64,000 bases of DNA, taken from the NCBI GenBank assembly GCA_016864895.1, contig CP046107.1, positions 186,001 to 250,000 of the forward strand. Direction: 5' to 3'. Positions 1 through 9,448 of the stretch are shown here, piece by piece. The DNA is from Neisseriaceae bacterium (GTDB taxonomy: Bacteria; Pseudomonadota; Gammaproteobacteria; Burkholderiales; Neisseriaceae). The position numbers and the translations under genes were made by a program. A model generated the notes under the pieces. It searched no databases. It saw nothing but the letters and a program-made list of their open reading frames with translations, and had not been told where the DNA came from. Every line of letters starts with the position of its first letter. The stretch's first letter is position 1.

Positions 1-550
1 GCATATATAATCCGCCATGCACGATCATAACTGGATTCTCTGTATATATAATCAATCATTATGATTTTCTTTTCAAAAATGAAAACGTTCTCTATTTTAA
101 ATAACTCACTAGAGTCTGGTAACTTTAGTATGACGAAAACATGGTTAAAATTCCTTACGCTCTGATTTAAGAATTTATGTTGTTCAGGTTTATTCTTTCC
201 GCCACAAATACTGTAGCATTTTCTGAGTGAATCATAAATAGAAAAATGTCTAACTTATTCCTAAATGTAATTTAAATGGTCTAAAGATTGCCATAGTCAT
301 GTGTTACCGTAATCCTTAAAAGATTCAGAAAAATATTTTCGGAGTGTCTTAGTCAAATGTCCTAGTTTTTTTTAAATAAAAGTTACAATTTGATTCATCA
401 AAATTACAACGGAAAATATTGATATTGGGAAGCGGGAAATGCAATTTAAAACTGGTTAAATTGTATATTAATTAGTATAATAAACAAAAGGTTTCGTAAA
501 GCGTCAGTGCATGTAAAATATTTAGATTTGAATAATAATAAACTGGTTAA
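1..550. other. Intergenic region upstream of oppA
   Basis: No gene can be supported here. All frames are broken by frequent stops. A short open stretch on the minus strand at about 1-54 runs off the window edge and is too short to judge. A weak promoter candidate for oppA is a TATAAT at 476-481 with a poor -35 (TGGTTA, 453-458) 17 bases upstream. The 13-mer AAACTGGTTAAAT occurs twice, at 449-461 (over the -35) and at 540-552 (over the annotated oppA start). This may be chance in AT-rich DNA or an operator-like repeat. Confidence 0.4.
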
Positions 551-2200
551 ATGAAAGGTGGGCATTTGAAATATTTGACATTTATCTGTTTGTTATTTTT
601 AAGTGCTTGTGATTGGCAAGTTGGCGGTAGTGCTTATCGAGAAACTCCTTATGCAAAAGCCAATAAAAAAGATATTGTTATTAATATTTCAGAGCCAGAA
701 TCTTTAGATCCTCAGCTAACCAATGGTACTAATGATATTTTAATCTTAAAAAATTTATTTGAGCGATTGGTGGATACAGATGAAAACGGGAATCCAATCC
801 CTGCACTGGCAGAATCTTGGGAGCACCGAGATTATCGAGTATGGACTTTTTATTTGAGAAAAGATGCTCATTGGTCAGATGGGACACCAATTACTGCTCA
901 TGATTTTGTCTATGCTTGGCGGCGTTTAGTTGATCCGCAAACCTCTTCTCCGGTCGTGAGTGCACTAACTGATGTTTGGGTATTGAATGCTAAAGAAATT
1001 GTAGCGGGAAAGAAGAAGGTACAAGAATTAGGTGTTAAAGCGTTGGATGACTATACGTTTGAAGTAACTTTAGAAAAGTCAGTACCTTTTTTTGTCATTG
1101 GTATAGATCATCCAGCCTTAGCGGCTTTACCTAAAAAGTCCATACAAACCTATGCCAAAAAATGGACAAGGCCTCAAAATATGATAAGTAGTGGTGCCTA
1201 TCGTTTAAAGACATGGAATATTAGTAGCAATATTGAAATAGTACGTAATCCTTATTATTGGGATGATGTACATACTAAGAATGAAAAAATAGTCCTTGTG
1301 CCAATGAACTCTCAGATTAGTGATACTGTTAGTTATGTGTCTGGTAATGCGGATATAAGCGGAGGTGTTGTACCAGAACTTTTTGCTAGAATTAAATCAC
1401 ACTATCCTAATGAATTAAAAGTCTATCCTTTAGCTTGTACTTATTTCTATGATGTCAATCTAACCAGAGCTCCATTTAATGATAAGAGGGTTCGACTAGC
1501 CTTGTCGATGACCCTGCCAAGAGAGATTATTGTGTCAAAAGTATTGGGACAAGGTCAAGAGGTGGGTTATACACTAACTCCTTATTTTATAAATCATTTT
1601 ACTAAATTAGAACCAGAATGGGCCAAATGGAGTCTAGAAAAAAGAGTGGCTAAAGCTAAACAGCTACTAAAAGAAGCAGGTTACAGTGAACAAAATCCCC
1701 TAAAATTTGAGATCCTATATAATACGTCAGAAACCCATAAACATATTGCGGTAACTGCTTCTACAGAGTGGGCAAAACAATTAGGGTTTGTCCAAGTAAC
1801 TTTGAATAATATGGAGTGGAAAACATACTTAGATGCCATGCGTTTGGGTAATTTTTCTATGCTGAGGCGTGGAGGGTGTGCTGGGTGTAATGATCCATCT
1901 ACTTTTTTATTAGGGAATTTATCGGACAGTCCTGATAACCATTCAGGGTATAATAATCCTCACTATGATAAGGTAATACAGGACGTTTTTCGTGCCGATA
2001 TCAGTGATGAACAACTTAAACAACAATATATCCAAGCAGAAAAAATTTTATTGGAAGATGTTGCTTTATTAGTTATTCACTCTCATGTAGGGTCGAGATT
2101 AGTCAAAACCTATGTTAAAGGATTTAAAGCAAACCAGTTGGAGACTATTAAGTTCAATCAATTATGGTTGGATTATGGGAAAACTAATACTGAAAAATAA
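551..2200 (+). CDS. oppA: Oligopeptide ABC transporter, substrate-binding lipoprotein OppA
   Basis: This is an extracytoplasmic peptide-binding protein of the SBP_bac_5 family (549 residues), which delivers peptides to the OppBCDF permease. The N-terminus has a short hydrophobic signal ending in the lipobox LSAC, with the acceptor Cys at about residue 20, so it is probably a lipoprotein anchored in the inner membrane. The stretch from about residue 40 onward has the family pattern (EPESLDPQLTNG, LAESWEHRDYRVWTFYLRKD, HWSDGTPITAHDFVYAWRRL). It is the first gene of a run oppA-B-C-D-F with gaps of 20 bases or less. The start is uncertain: ATG 551 lacks a good ribosome site, while TTG 566 sits 4 bases after AGGTGG and still keeps the signal peptide. 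The family assignment is secure; the true substrate range is inferred from family and context. Confidence 0.93.
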   Translation: MKGGHLKYLTFICLLFLSACDWQVGGSAYRETPYAKANKKDIVINISEPESLDPQLTNGTNDILILKNLFERLVDTDENGNPIPALAESWEHRDYRVWTFYLRKDAHWSDGTPITAHDFVYAWRRLVDPQTSSPVVSALTDVWVLNAKEIVAGKKKVQELGVKALDDYTFEVTLEKSVPFFVIGIDHPALAALPKKSIQTYAKKWTRPQNMISSGAYRLKTWNISSNIEIVRNPYYWDDVHTKNEKIVLVPMNSQISDTVSYVSGNADISGGVVPELFARIKSHYPNELKVYPLACTYFYDVNLTRAPFNDKRVRLALSMTLPREIIVSKVLGQGQEVGYTLTPYFINHFTKLEPEWAKWSLEKRVAKAKQLLKEAGYSEQNPLKFEILYNTSETHKHIAVTASTEWAKQLGFVQVTLNNMEWKTYLDAMRLGNFSMLRRGGCAGCNDPSTFLLGNLSDSPDNHSGYNNPHYDKVIQDVFRADISDEQLKQQYIQAEKILLEDVALLVIHSHVGSRLVKTYVKGFKANQLETIKFNQLWLDYGKTNTEK

Positions 2201-2220
2201 AAGTTGTTTGTGGGAATAAT

Positions 2221-3141
2221 ATGAGCAAACTAATTATTAGGAGAATTTTACAAGCCATACCTACTTTGTTTATTCTGATTGCTGTGTCTTTTTTTATTAT
2301 GCGTATGGCACCAGGGAGTCCCTTTACGACTGAAAAAGGCTATTCACCAGAAGTAATGCATAATATTGCAGCTAAATATCATTTAGATGAACCATTAGTT
2401 AATCAGTTTGGCTATTATTTAAAAGATTTATTACATGGTGATTTGGGTCCTTCTTTTAAATATAAAGATTATTCGGTAAATGAGCTATTAGAATATGCAT
2501 TACCTATTTCAGTTAGAATAGGATTGTATGCTTTCTTATTAGCCGTTAGTTTAGGCTTCTTGTTTGGCATTATTGCAGCACTTAATCAAAATACTTGGTT
2601 AGACTATATTTTTATGGTCTTTGCTATGGTGGGGATGGTAATACCGAATTTTGTAATTTCTCCTATTATGGTTTTAATTTTTTCGGTATTCTTGCAGTTA
2701 CTACCTCCAGGTGGTTGGAATGATGGATCAACGGTCAATTTAATTCTACCAGTAATAGCTTTATCGCTTCCTTATATAGCGAGTATTGCTAAAATTACTC
2801 GGGGTTCTATGATAGAAGTGATGCATAGTTCTTTTATTCGTACAGCTCGAGCAAAAGGAATGCCCATGCACACTATTGTGACTCGTCATGCCATGAAACC
2901 TGCTTTAATTCCAGTAATTTCTTATTTAGGACTTGCTTTGGTGGGTATCATTACGGGTTCAGTCACTGTTGAGCAAATTTTTGTCTTACCTGGAATGGGA
3001 CAATTATTTGTGAATGGCGCTCTAAATCGAGATTATGGTTTGATTATTGGTTTAACTATTTTAGTGGGTACTTTGACGATTATCTTTAACACGTTGGTTG
3101 ATATTTTGATTGGTATTCTGGATCCCAAGGTTAAGTATTAA
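2221..3141 (+). CDS. oppB: Oligopeptide ABC transporter permease OppB
   Basis: Inner-membrane permease subunit of the peptide transporter (306 residues). A first membrane segment lies at about residues 11-30 and ends in the RMAPGSPF motif usual for OppB/DppB. A block of further hydrophobic segments follows (BPD_transp_1 fold). The cytoplasmic EAA loop that docks onto the ATPases is visible around residues 208-232 (TARAKGMPMHTIVTRHAMKPAL). The C-terminus ends in the family's DILIGILDPKVKY. It follows oppA by 20 bases and precedes oppC by 11, so co-transcription is likely. Nothing is missing relative to the family length of about 306. Confidence 0.94.
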   Translation: MSKLIIRRILQAIPTLFILIAVSFFIMRMAPGSPFTTEKGYSPEVMHNIAAKYHLDEPLVNQFGYYLKDLLHGDLGPSFKYKDYSVNELLEYALPISVRIGLYAFLLAVSLGFLFGIIAALNQNTWLDYIFMVFAMVGMVIPNFVISPIMVLIFSVFLQLLPPGGWNDGSTVNLILPVIALSLPYIASIAKITRGSMIEVMHSSFIRTARAKGMPMHTIVTRHAMKPALIPVISYLGLALVGIITGSVTVEQIFVLPGMGQLFVNGALNRDYGLIIGLTILVGTLTIIFNTLVDILIGILDPKVKY

Positions 3142-3152
3142 GGAGATGATGC

Positions 3153-4052
3153 ATGTTTATCAGCAAAAAAGATCAAAAACTAGTATCAGATGCCTTGCAA
3201 ATGAAAGGCCGTAGTTTGTGGCAAGATGCTTGGTTCCGTTTTAAACATAATCAAGCTGCAATGGTAAGTGTTTTCTTATTAACAATGATTATTATTTTTT
3301 CTATTATTGTGCCTATGATTGCACCACACGATTATGTGGTCTCTAACTGGGATTATGTTTTGAGCCCCCCAAGTATTGAAAAAGGTTATTGGATGGGAAG
3401 TGATGCACTAGGGCGTGATGTTTTGGTACGAGTTGCAGTCGGTGGCAGGATATCTTTGTTAATTGGGATACTTGGTGCTTTAATGGCAGTCACTGTGGGA
3501 ACAATTTATGGTGCTATATCTGGTTTCTTGGGTGGTGTTGTAGATACAATCATGATGAGAATTGTTGATATTATCAATGCTTTCCCCTTTATGTTTTTTG
3601 TGATTTTATTAATTACTATGTTTGGTCGAAGAATCGAATTTATTTTTATTGCCATTGGCTTATTTTCTTGGGCTGATGTTGCTCGTATTGTGCGAGGGCA
3701 AACCTTAAGTTTGGTTCAAAAAGAATTTATTGATGCCGCTTTTGTCATTGGATTAAAAAATAGACAGATTATTTTTAGGCATATTATTCCTAATGTGTTA
3801 GGAATTGTGGTGATTTATGCTTCTCTAATGGTACCTAGCATGATTTTATTCGAATCTTTTTTAAGTTTTTTAGGTTTGGGTGTACAAGAACCAATGACAA
3901 GTTGGGGAGTTTTATTGCAAGAGGGTGCGCAAAATATGCAAGTAGCATTATGGCAGTTGTTTTTTCCTGGTTTATTTTTAATTACCACTTTATTTAGCTT
4001 TAATTTTATTGGTGATGGTTTGAGAGATGCATTAGATCCGAAATATAGGTAG
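3153..4052 (+). CDS. oppC: Oligopeptide ABC transporter permease OppC
   Basis: Second inner-membrane permease subunit (299 residues), pairing with OppB to form the transmembrane pore. The N-terminal OppC_N region has one membrane segment at about 36-56. It is followed by the motif YWMGSDALGRDVLVRVAVGG, diagnostic of OppC/DppC, and then the permease domain. The EAA loop lies near residues 194-215 (AAFVIGLKNRQIIFRHIIPN), and the protein ends GDGLRDALDPKYR as in the family. A GGAGATGATGC ribosome site lies at the oppB-oppC junction. Only 4 bases separate it from oppD. Confidence 0.94.
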   Translation: MFISKKDQKLVSDALQMKGRSLWQDAWFRFKHNQAAMVSVFLLTMIIIFSIIVPMIAPHDYVVSNWDYVLSPPSIEKGYWMGSDALGRDVLVRVAVGGRISLLIGILGALMAVTVGTIYGAISGFLGGVVDTIMMRIVDIINAFPFMFFVILLITMFGRRIEFIFIAIGLFSWADVARIVRGQTLSLVQKEFIDAAFVIGLKNRQIIFRHIIPNVLGIVVIYASLMVPSMILFESFLSFLGLGVQEPMTSWGVLLQEGAQNMQVALWQLFFPGLFLITTLFSFNFIGDGLRDALDPKYR

Positions 4053-4056
4053 CAGC

Positions 4057-4860
4057 ATGAGTTTATTATCAGTAAAGAATTTAGATATTTCCTTTATTAC
4101 CCAAGACGGTATAGTAAAAGCAGTTAAGTTACTTAATTTTGAACTAGAGAAAGGGAAAATATTGGGAATTGTAGGAGAGTCTGGTTCAGGTAAGACTCAA
4201 ACTGGGTTTGCAATTATGGGATTACTTGACAATAACGCTCAAACCAGTGGTGAGATTCTATTTAATGGCAATAATATTTTGAATTTATCTGATAAAGAAA
4301 TGAATCGTTTGCGTAGCAATCACATTGCCATGATTTTCCAAGATCCAATGACTGCATTGAATCCTTATTTAACTATTGGTAAACAATTATGTGAGGTATT
4401 GGTTTATCATAAAAAGATGTCTAAAAAACAGGCTTATGTCAAAGCAGTTGAAATGTTAGATGCTGTACAAATTTCCTACCCTGAACAAAGAATGAAACAA
4501 TATCCGCATGAATTCTCTGGAGGTATGTGTCAACGAGTTATGATTGCCATGGCACTATTGTGTGAGCCCGATTTATTAATTGCCGATGAGCCTACTACGG
4601 CTTTGGATGTGACAGTTCAAGTGCAGATTACAGATTTATTAAAAAGGATTAACCATCAATTTAACATGGGGATATTATTTATTAGTCATGACTTGGGGCT
4701 AGTTGCCAGTTTTTGTGATGATATATTAGTTATGAAATTAGGGGAGAAGGTTGAAGCAGGTACAAGAGATGAAATATTCCTAAATCCGAAACATCCTTAT
4801 ACTCAGGGGTTATTAGATGCCATTCCTAAATTACCAGATGGCAAGTATGGAGATAAATAA
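4057..4860 (+). CDS. oppD: Oligopeptide ABC transporter ATPase OppD (short form)
   Basis: Cytoplasmic ATPase that powers the Opp transporter (267 residues). Walker A GESGSGKT lies at 40-47, the ABC signature reads FSGGMCQR, Walker B is LLIADEP, and the switch His is in ISHDLG. The usual C-terminal oligopeptide/dipeptide-transporter extension is almost absent. The protein stops soon after HPYTQGLLDAIPKLP, whereas OppD proteins such as the E. coli one run about 60 residues further. OppF is cut at the same place, so this is probably a natural short form and not damage. The next gene, oppF, starts 1 base after its stop. Confidence 0.92.
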   Translation: MSLLSVKNLDISFITQDGIVKAVKLLNFELEKGKILGIVGESGSGKTQTGFAIMGLLDNNAQTSGEILFNGNNILNLSDKEMNRLRSNHIAMIFQDPMTALNPYLTIGKQLCEVLVYHKKMSKKQAYVKAVEMLDAVQISYPEQRMKQYPHEFSGGMCQRVMIAMALLCEPDLLIADEPTTALDVTVQVQITDLLKRINHQFNMGILFISHDLGLVASFCDDILVMKLGEKVEAGTRDEIFLNPKHPYTQGLLDAIPKLPDGKYGDK

Positions 4861-4861
4861 A

Positions 4862-5665
4862 ATGTCTGAGATACTTTTAGAGGTTAACAATTTATCAATA
4901 AATTTTTATATCCCTAAAAAAGGTTCTATTTTTACATTTAAAAAAGATGTTGTAACGGCAGTTAATAATGTATCATTTCAAATCAATAAAGGTGAGGTGT
5001 TTGGTATTGTAGGTGAATCTGGTTCAGGTAAATCTACTATTGCACGTGCCATTATAGGGTTAAATAAAATAACATCAGGTTCGGTTCAATTCAATCAACA
5101 AGAATTAACAAATTTAACTACTAAATCATTACGTTTGGCTCGTAAAGATATGCGAATGATTTTTCAAGATCCACTTGCCTCACTTAGTCCTAGAATGACT
5201 TTAGGCAATATTATTGCTGAACCTCTAAAAATTTATCAACCTGAATTAACTAAACTAGAAATAAAACAAAAAGTAGAAGATATGCTAGAAAAAGTAGGTT
5301 TGTCTAAGAATATGGTTAATCGTTATCCTCATGAGTTCTCAGGTGGGCAATGCCAACGTATTGGTATTGCAAGGGCATTGATAGTCAAACCTAAATTACT
5401 CATTTGTGATGAGCCAACAACAGCTTTGGATATGTGTATACAAGCACAAATTATTGAATTACTGAAGAAAATGAATCGTGAATTTAATATGGCTATTTTA
5501 TTAATTACTCATGATCTTCGAGTTGTTGCTGGTATGTGTGAGCATGTTTTAGTACTGCAACATGGACAGAAAGTGGAATACAATGATACTTTATCATTAT
5601 TTTGTCATCCCAAACAACAGTATACTAAACAGTTATTAACGGCTATTCCTAGACTACCAAGCTAA
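4862..5665 (+). CDS. oppF: Oligopeptide ABC transporter ATPase OppF (short form)
   Basis: Second ATPase subunit, expected to form a heterodimer with OppD (267 residues). Walker A GESGSGKST is at 51-59, the signature is FSGGQCQRI, Walker B is LLICDEP, and the switch is ITHDLR. I chose ATG 4862 because MSEILLEVNNLS is the natural domain start; the frame stays open upstream inside oppD, but that extension has no family similarity. Like OppD it ends right after the AIPRLP motif and lacks the usual C-terminal extension. It closes the transporter block; rfaE2 starts 21 bases later on the same strand. Confidence 0.92.
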   Translation: MSEILLEVNNLSINFYIPKKGSIFTFKKDVVTAVNNVSFQINKGEVFGIVGESGSGKSTIARAIIGLNKITSGSVQFNQQELTNLTTKSLRLARKDMRMIFQDPLASLSPRMTLGNIIAEPLKIYQPELTKLEIKQKVEDMLEKVGLSKNMVNRYPHEFSGGQCQRIGIARALIVKPKLLICDEPTTALDMCIQAQIIELLKKMNREFNMAILLITHDLRVVAGMCEHVLVLQHGQKVEYNDTLSLFCHPKQQYTKQLLTAIPRLPS

Positions 5666-5686
5666 TAATTACAGGATTTTTTTATT

Positions 5687-6175
5687 ATGTCCGAAGATCA
5701 AATAATATTTGAACAAAAGATCCTATCTGCTCAAAAGATAAAATTGGTGTTAGATGTACTGGATCGCCCAGTAGTCTTTACTAATGGCTGTTTTGATATT
5801 TTACATCGGGGACATGTAACATATTTAGCACAAGCCAAATCTTTAGGACATTCATTGATTGTTGCTTTAAATACGGATGATTCTGTTAGACGACAAGGGA
5901 AAGGTATAAATAGGCCGATTAATACCTTAGAAAATCGCATGGCAGTTATTGCAGCTTTAGAAAATGTAGATTTTGTGACTTGGTTTGATGAAGATATTCC
6001 TTTAAAATTGATTGAATTATTACAACCTGATATTTTAGTAAAAGGGGGAGACTGGCCAATTGAAGAAATAGTAGGCCATCAAGAAGTGATAGCTCGAGGT
6101 GGGAAGGTATATTCTATTCCTTTTTTATATGATACTTCTACCACCCAAATCATTAATAAAATTAGCAATAAATGA
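5687..6175 (+). CDS. rfaE2: D-glycero-beta-D-manno-heptose 1-phosphate adenylyltransferase
   Basis: Nucleotidyltransferase that makes ADP-heptose for the LPS inner core (162 residues). The cytidylyltransferase-fold motif TNGCFDILHRGHVTYL carries the HxGH nucleotide-binding site at about residues 40-43. The late motif DTSTTQIINKI fits the ISSTxIIxKI of RfaE2. In enterobacteria this domain is fused behind a heptose kinase (HldE). Here it is a stand-alone gene, as is common in betaproteobacteria, so a separate hldA/rfaE1 must lie elsewhere. It sits between oppF and birA with gaps of about 20 bases, so it probably rides on the same transcript without a functional link to peptide uptake. Confidence 0.9.
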   Translation: MSEDQIIFEQKILSAQKIKLVLDVLDRPVVFTNGCFDILHRGHVTYLAQAKSLGHSLIVALNTDDSVRRQGKGINRPINTLENRMAVIAALENVDFVTWFDEDIPLKLIELLQPDILVKGGDWPIEEIVGHQEVIARGGKVYSIPFLYDTSTTQIINKISNK

Positions 6176-6193
6176 TCTTAACTTAGTGATGAT

Positions 6194-7165
6194 ATGAGCA
6201 ATTCACCTAACTATCCTTTTGTTGGCATGATTTCTTTGTTACATAAAAATAAATTATGGTATTTTGTCGAATTAGAAAAAATACTAAGGTTAAGTCGTAA
6301 TGAGTTTTTAGCTCAAATCAAAATTATCCAGCAATTATTTCCTGAACAAATACAGGTTAATTCGGATTCTATTAAGTTACTACAACCTATTGCGTTATTT
6401 ACACAGGACGATTTTCGTGAGTTTAATCAAACGCATCGATTACAAGTGGAAGTGGTTGATACTTGTTTATCTACTAATAATTTGTTGATTAATCGAGTAA
6501 GAAATAATTCAAAAATAGTGAATTATCAAACTATTGTAGCTAATGAACAATTAGAAGGAAGAGGTAGGCAAGGACATCATTGGAAAAGTAGTATTGGTAA
6601 TAGTTTAATTTTAAGTTTGGCCTGGCCAGTTTCCTTTTTACAAGATGTACAAACGATACCATTGGTTATAGCAGTTGCTATCGGTCGAGCATTACAATCT
6701 TTTAATATTAAAGCTCAGATTAAATGGCCTAATGATATTGTGATCGGTTATCAAAAATTAGCTGGCATTTTGGTTGAAAGTATTAAATATCAAACAAATA
6801 AAATTCTCATTATAGGTATAGGAATGAATTTTAATTCAATCGATACTGATGGTGATGATTATATTTCTGTATTGCAATTGAATCCCTATGTTAATCCAAT
6901 ACAGTTATTAACTATATTACTTGATGAGGTTGAAAGAGCTTTGGTAGTTTATTTAGAAAATGGATTTAAAAGCTTCCAAAATGAGTTTAATCAATGGCAT
7001 AGAGATATTGGTAAAATAGTAAGAATAACATTTAAAAAAGAGATTATTTTAGAGGGCATAGTGCAAGAGGTTGCTAGTGATGGTACATTAACGATTGTCG
7101 ACTTAAAGAATCAAAGACACCAAGTGGCCACTTCTGATTTTTCCTTACAGGTGTTGAATACTTAG
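6194..7165 (+). CDS. birA: Biotin--[acetyl-CoA-carboxylase] ligase BirA
   Basis: Attaches biotin to the acetyl-CoA carboxylase carrier protein (323 residues). The N-terminal 70 or so residues are a divergent helix-turn-helix-like segment. The catalytic domain shows the biotinyl-AMP loop GRGRQG at 122-127, KWPND at 177-181, and KLAGILVE. The C-terminal small domain (about 270-320) has IVRITFKKEIILEGIVQEV. In Neisseria the gene is fused to a type III pantothenate kinase; here it ends after the BirA part. Whether the N-terminus still binds an operator is not visible. The start is 18 bases after the rfaE2 stop. Confidence 0.9.
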   Translation: MSNSPNYPFVGMISLLHKNKLWYFVELEKILRLSRNEFLAQIKIIQQLFPEQIQVNSDSIKLLQPIALFTQDDFREFNQTHRLQVEVVDTCLSTNNLLINRVRNNSKIVNYQTIVANEQLEGRGRQGHHWKSSIGNSLILSLAWPVSFLQDVQTIPLVIAVAIGRALQSFNIKAQIKWPNDIVIGYQKLAGILVESIKYQTNKILIIGIGMNFNSIDTDGDDYISVLQLNPYVNPIQLLTILLDEVERALVVYLENGFKSFQNEFNQWHRDIGKIVRITFKKEIILEGIVQEVASDGTLTIVDLKNQRHQVATSDFSLQVLNT

Positions 7166-7256
7166 AGACTAGCAAGGGCGATAGACTTTGCAGTACAATT
7201 GTCATTTAATTGAAACGGTCGAATTATTTTACATAATTTTGAACCAAGGGTATTTT

Positions 7257-8303
7257 ATGAATCCAAAGATAAAAGTAAGTATAGTAGGTGCTACAGGATA
7301 TACAGGTGTTGAATTATTGAGATTACTAGCCAATCATCCACAGGTAGAAGTTGTTAATGTAACCAGCCGTCAAGATGAAGGTTGTTTGATCTCAGAAATA
7401 TTTCCGAGTCTACGTCCTTTTTATGGCTTAAGGTTTACTAATCCTAATGATGATGAATTAGGTCAATCAGATGTAGTGTTTTTTGCAACCCCTCATACAG
7501 TAGCTATGAGTCAAGTAGCTAAATTGTTGCAAAGGGGTACAAGAGTTATTGATTTATCTGCTGATTTTAGATTAAAAGATATTGCTATTTGGGAAGAATG
7601 GTACAAGGTTAAACATCAAGCAACAGCATATGTGGATCGGGCAATTTATGGACTGGTGGAACTAAATCGTGAAAAAATTAAAACTGCTCAATTAGTGGCC
7701 GTACCAGGTTGTTACGTAACTTGTGTCACATTGGGGTTATTACCAGTATTAGAACATGCTTTATTAGATCAAGAGGCTAATATTATTGCTGATTGTAAAT
7801 CAGGTGTTTCTGGCGCGGGTAAGTCAGCAAAAATATCGAATTTATTCTGTGAAGCAAGCGATAGTATGAAGGCTTATGCATTACAAGGTCATCGTCATTA
7901 TCCTGAAATTCAACAGAATATTGCTTTATTTGATCGAGATATTGCCAAAAAATTAATCTTTGTCCCTCATTTAATTCCTATGATAAGAGGCATGCAAGCA
8001 ACAATTTATATTAAGTTAAGAGATAATTCAATTGATTTACATGAAGTATTCAAAGATTATTATAAAAATGAAAAATTTATAGAAGTTTTACCACAAGGAT
8101 CTGTCCCAGAAACTCGCAATGTTCGAGGTTCTAATATTTGCCAGCTCGCAGTGTATAGAATGTACCAAAGTGATTGTTATGCCATACTATCTACCATTGA
8201 TAATTTAATGAAAGGTGCTTCAGGTCAAGCGGTACAAAATATGAATGTTATGTTTGGATTAAAAGAATCATTAGGTTTAAATCTGGTACCTTTAGTACCC
8301 TAA
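7257..8303 (+). CDS. argC: N-acetyl-gamma-glutamyl-phosphate reductase ArgC
   Basis: Third step of arginine biosynthesis: NADPH-dependent reduction of N-acetylglutamyl phosphate (348 residues, the usual length for the long type). The Rossmann motif GATGYTG is at 11-17 and the catalytic Cys at about 152 in VPGCYVT. GHRHYPEI and FVPHLIPMIRGM are conserved active-site stretches. I chose ATG 7257 because it directly precedes the conserved KIKVSIVGATGYTG strand and has AAGGG upstream; the open frame back to 7188 adds residues with no family match. Other arg genes are not in this window. The lipoprotein gene follows after 16 bases. Confidence 0.94.
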   Translation: MNPKIKVSIVGATGYTGVELLRLLANHPQVEVVNVTSRQDEGCLISEIFPSLRPFYGLRFTNPNDDELGQSDVVFFATPHTVAMSQVAKLLQRGTRVIDLSADFRLKDIAIWEEWYKVKHQATAYVDRAIYGLVELNREKIKTAQLVAVPGCYVTCVTLGLLPVLEHALLDQEANIIADCKSGVSGAGKSAKISNLFCEASDSMKAYALQGHRHYPEIQQNIALFDRDIAKKLIFVPHLIPMIRGMQATIYIKLRDNSIDLHEVFKDYYKNEKFIEVLPQGSVPETRNVRGSNICQLAVYRMYQSDCYAILSTIDNLMKGASGQAVQNMNVMFGLKESLGLNLVPLVP

Positions 8304-8319
8304 ATTTGGAGAAGATGAT

Positions 8320-8958
8320 ATGAACAAATTAATGAGTATATCAAGTGTATTGGGTGTAATAGCTTTATCTTTATCAGCATGTGTTAGTGTTGGTAATGGT
8401 CAAACTAGAATGCATAAATCAGCCTTATATGGCTTAACGAGTGCAACAACCTGTGCAATAATTGGTGCTACAAGTGCTCCTGATGGGAAAAGTAATCAGT
8501 ACGCTACTAATGCAGGGGTATTCTGTGGTGTTATTGGAGCCATTGCAGGATCGGTTGCTGAAAATAATGCATCACGTTTACAAGAAGATATTAGAGTATT
8601 AGATTCAAAGATTACTGTTACATTTGGTTCCAATAATAGTTATGTATTAGTAAGTATGCCAGAATATTTAGTTATGTCTGATAGTATCACATTGAATTCT
8701 AACATCTATCCCGTACTACAACGTGTAGGTAAATATTTGCAAGATAATCCTATGATACAGCCTGAAATTTATGGCTACGTAAATACAGCAGCAGATCAAT
8801 CTCAAAATTTGTTAATTGCTCGTCAAGAAGCCCAGTCAGTAGCTAATTATCTTAGAAATTATACAACTAATGTTAAGCCTCCTATTGTTTATCCTAAAGG
8901 ATCTAACGATAATGCACAACAACATGGCAACCGTGTAGAAATCTTGCTGAAAAAATAG
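8320..8958 (+). CDS. OmpA-family outer-membrane lipoprotein
   Basis: A 212-residue lipoprotein: signal peptide with lipobox LSAC and acceptor Cys at about 21. A glycine/alanine-rich hydrophobic stretch around residues 50-80 follows (a glycine-zipper-like region), and then an OmpA C-terminal peptidoglycan-binding domain from about residue 100 to the end. The OmpA pattern shows in ILNSNIYPVLQRVGKYL-like helices and in the arrangement NLLIARQEAQSVANYL ... GNRVEILL. The layout resembles YiaD/Pal-like proteins. It probably ties the outer membrane to peptidoglycan (inference). The ribosome site is GGAGAAG before ATG 8320. It lies between argC and erpA. Confidence 0.8.
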   Translation: MNKLMSISSVLGVIALSLSACVSVGNGQTRMHKSALYGLTSATTCAIIGATSAPDGKSNQYATNAGVFCGVIGAIAGSVAENNASRLQEDIRVLDSKITVTFGSNNSYVLVSMPEYLVMSDSITLNSNIYPVLQRVGKYLQDNPMIQPEIYGYVNTAADQSQNLLIARQEAQSVANYLRNYTTNVKPPIVYPKGSNDNAQQHGNRVEILLKK

Positions 8959-8988
8959 ATAGTTGATATAGTCATAAATTGATAATTA

Positions 8989-9045
8989 TTGAAAAATTGA
9001 TAAAAAAGCTTAAAATGGTTATGCAGATACGTTTGTAAAGGGAGG
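8989..9045 (+). promoter_or_regulatory. Candidate erpA promoter and ribosome site
   Basis: A -35-like TTGAAA (8989-8994) and a -10-like TAAAAT (9011-9016) are separated by 16 bases. A strong ribosome site GGAGG follows at 9041-9045, five bases before the erpA ATG. The match to sigma-70 is good but not unique in such AT-rich DNA. No IscR box is evident next to it. Confidence 0.4.
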
Positions 9046-9050
9046 ACGAA

Positions 9051-9416
9051 ATGAATGAAGAATTTGAAACTTCTTCTACAACAGTAGAAGAACCTATCGT
9101 TTTCACAGAAAACTGTTGTGTTAAGGTACAGGACTTGATTGCGGAAGAAAATAATCCCGATTTAAAACTAAGAGTCTTTGTACATGGCGGTGGTTGTTCA
9201 GGGTTTCAGTATGGATTTACTTTTGATGAGATTGTTAATGAAGATGATTTTCAAGTTGAAAAAGCAGGATTGACTTTTTTAATCGACCCAATGAGCTATC
9301 AATATTTATTGGGTGCTGAGATTGATTATAAAGAAAGTTTACATGGTTCTCAGTTTGTGATTCGTAATCCTAATGCAGTAACAACATGTGGATGTGGTTC
9401 GTCATTTTCTGTCTGA
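9051..9416 (+). CDS. erpA: Iron-sulfur cluster insertion protein ErpA
   Basis: A-type Fe-S carrier (121 residues) that passes clusters to apo-proteins. The three cluster Cys are present: C49 in [11 protein letters not shown], and C113 and C115 in [20 protein letters not shown] and [15 protein letters not shown] mark ErpA as distinct from the operon-borne IscA at 56041-56361. It stands alone with its own promoter candidate and a terminator downstream. It follows argC and the lipoprotein gene, a neighbourhood seen in several betaproteobacteria. Confidence 0.93.
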   Translation: MNEEFETSSTTVEEPIVFTENCCVKVQDLIAEENNPDLKLRVFVHGGGCSGFQYGFTFDEIVNEDDFQVEKAGLTFLIDPMSYQYLLGAEIDYKESLHGSQFVIRNPNAVTTCGCGSSFSV

Positions 9417-9448
9417 GCAACTGTTTTAAATTAATTAAAAGTAACGCT

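Noticed and set aside
9051..9416. ErpA as a duplicate of IscA (56041-56361)
   Set aside because: They share the three-Cys pattern but differ along the rest; they are distinct A-type carriers found together in most proteobacteria.
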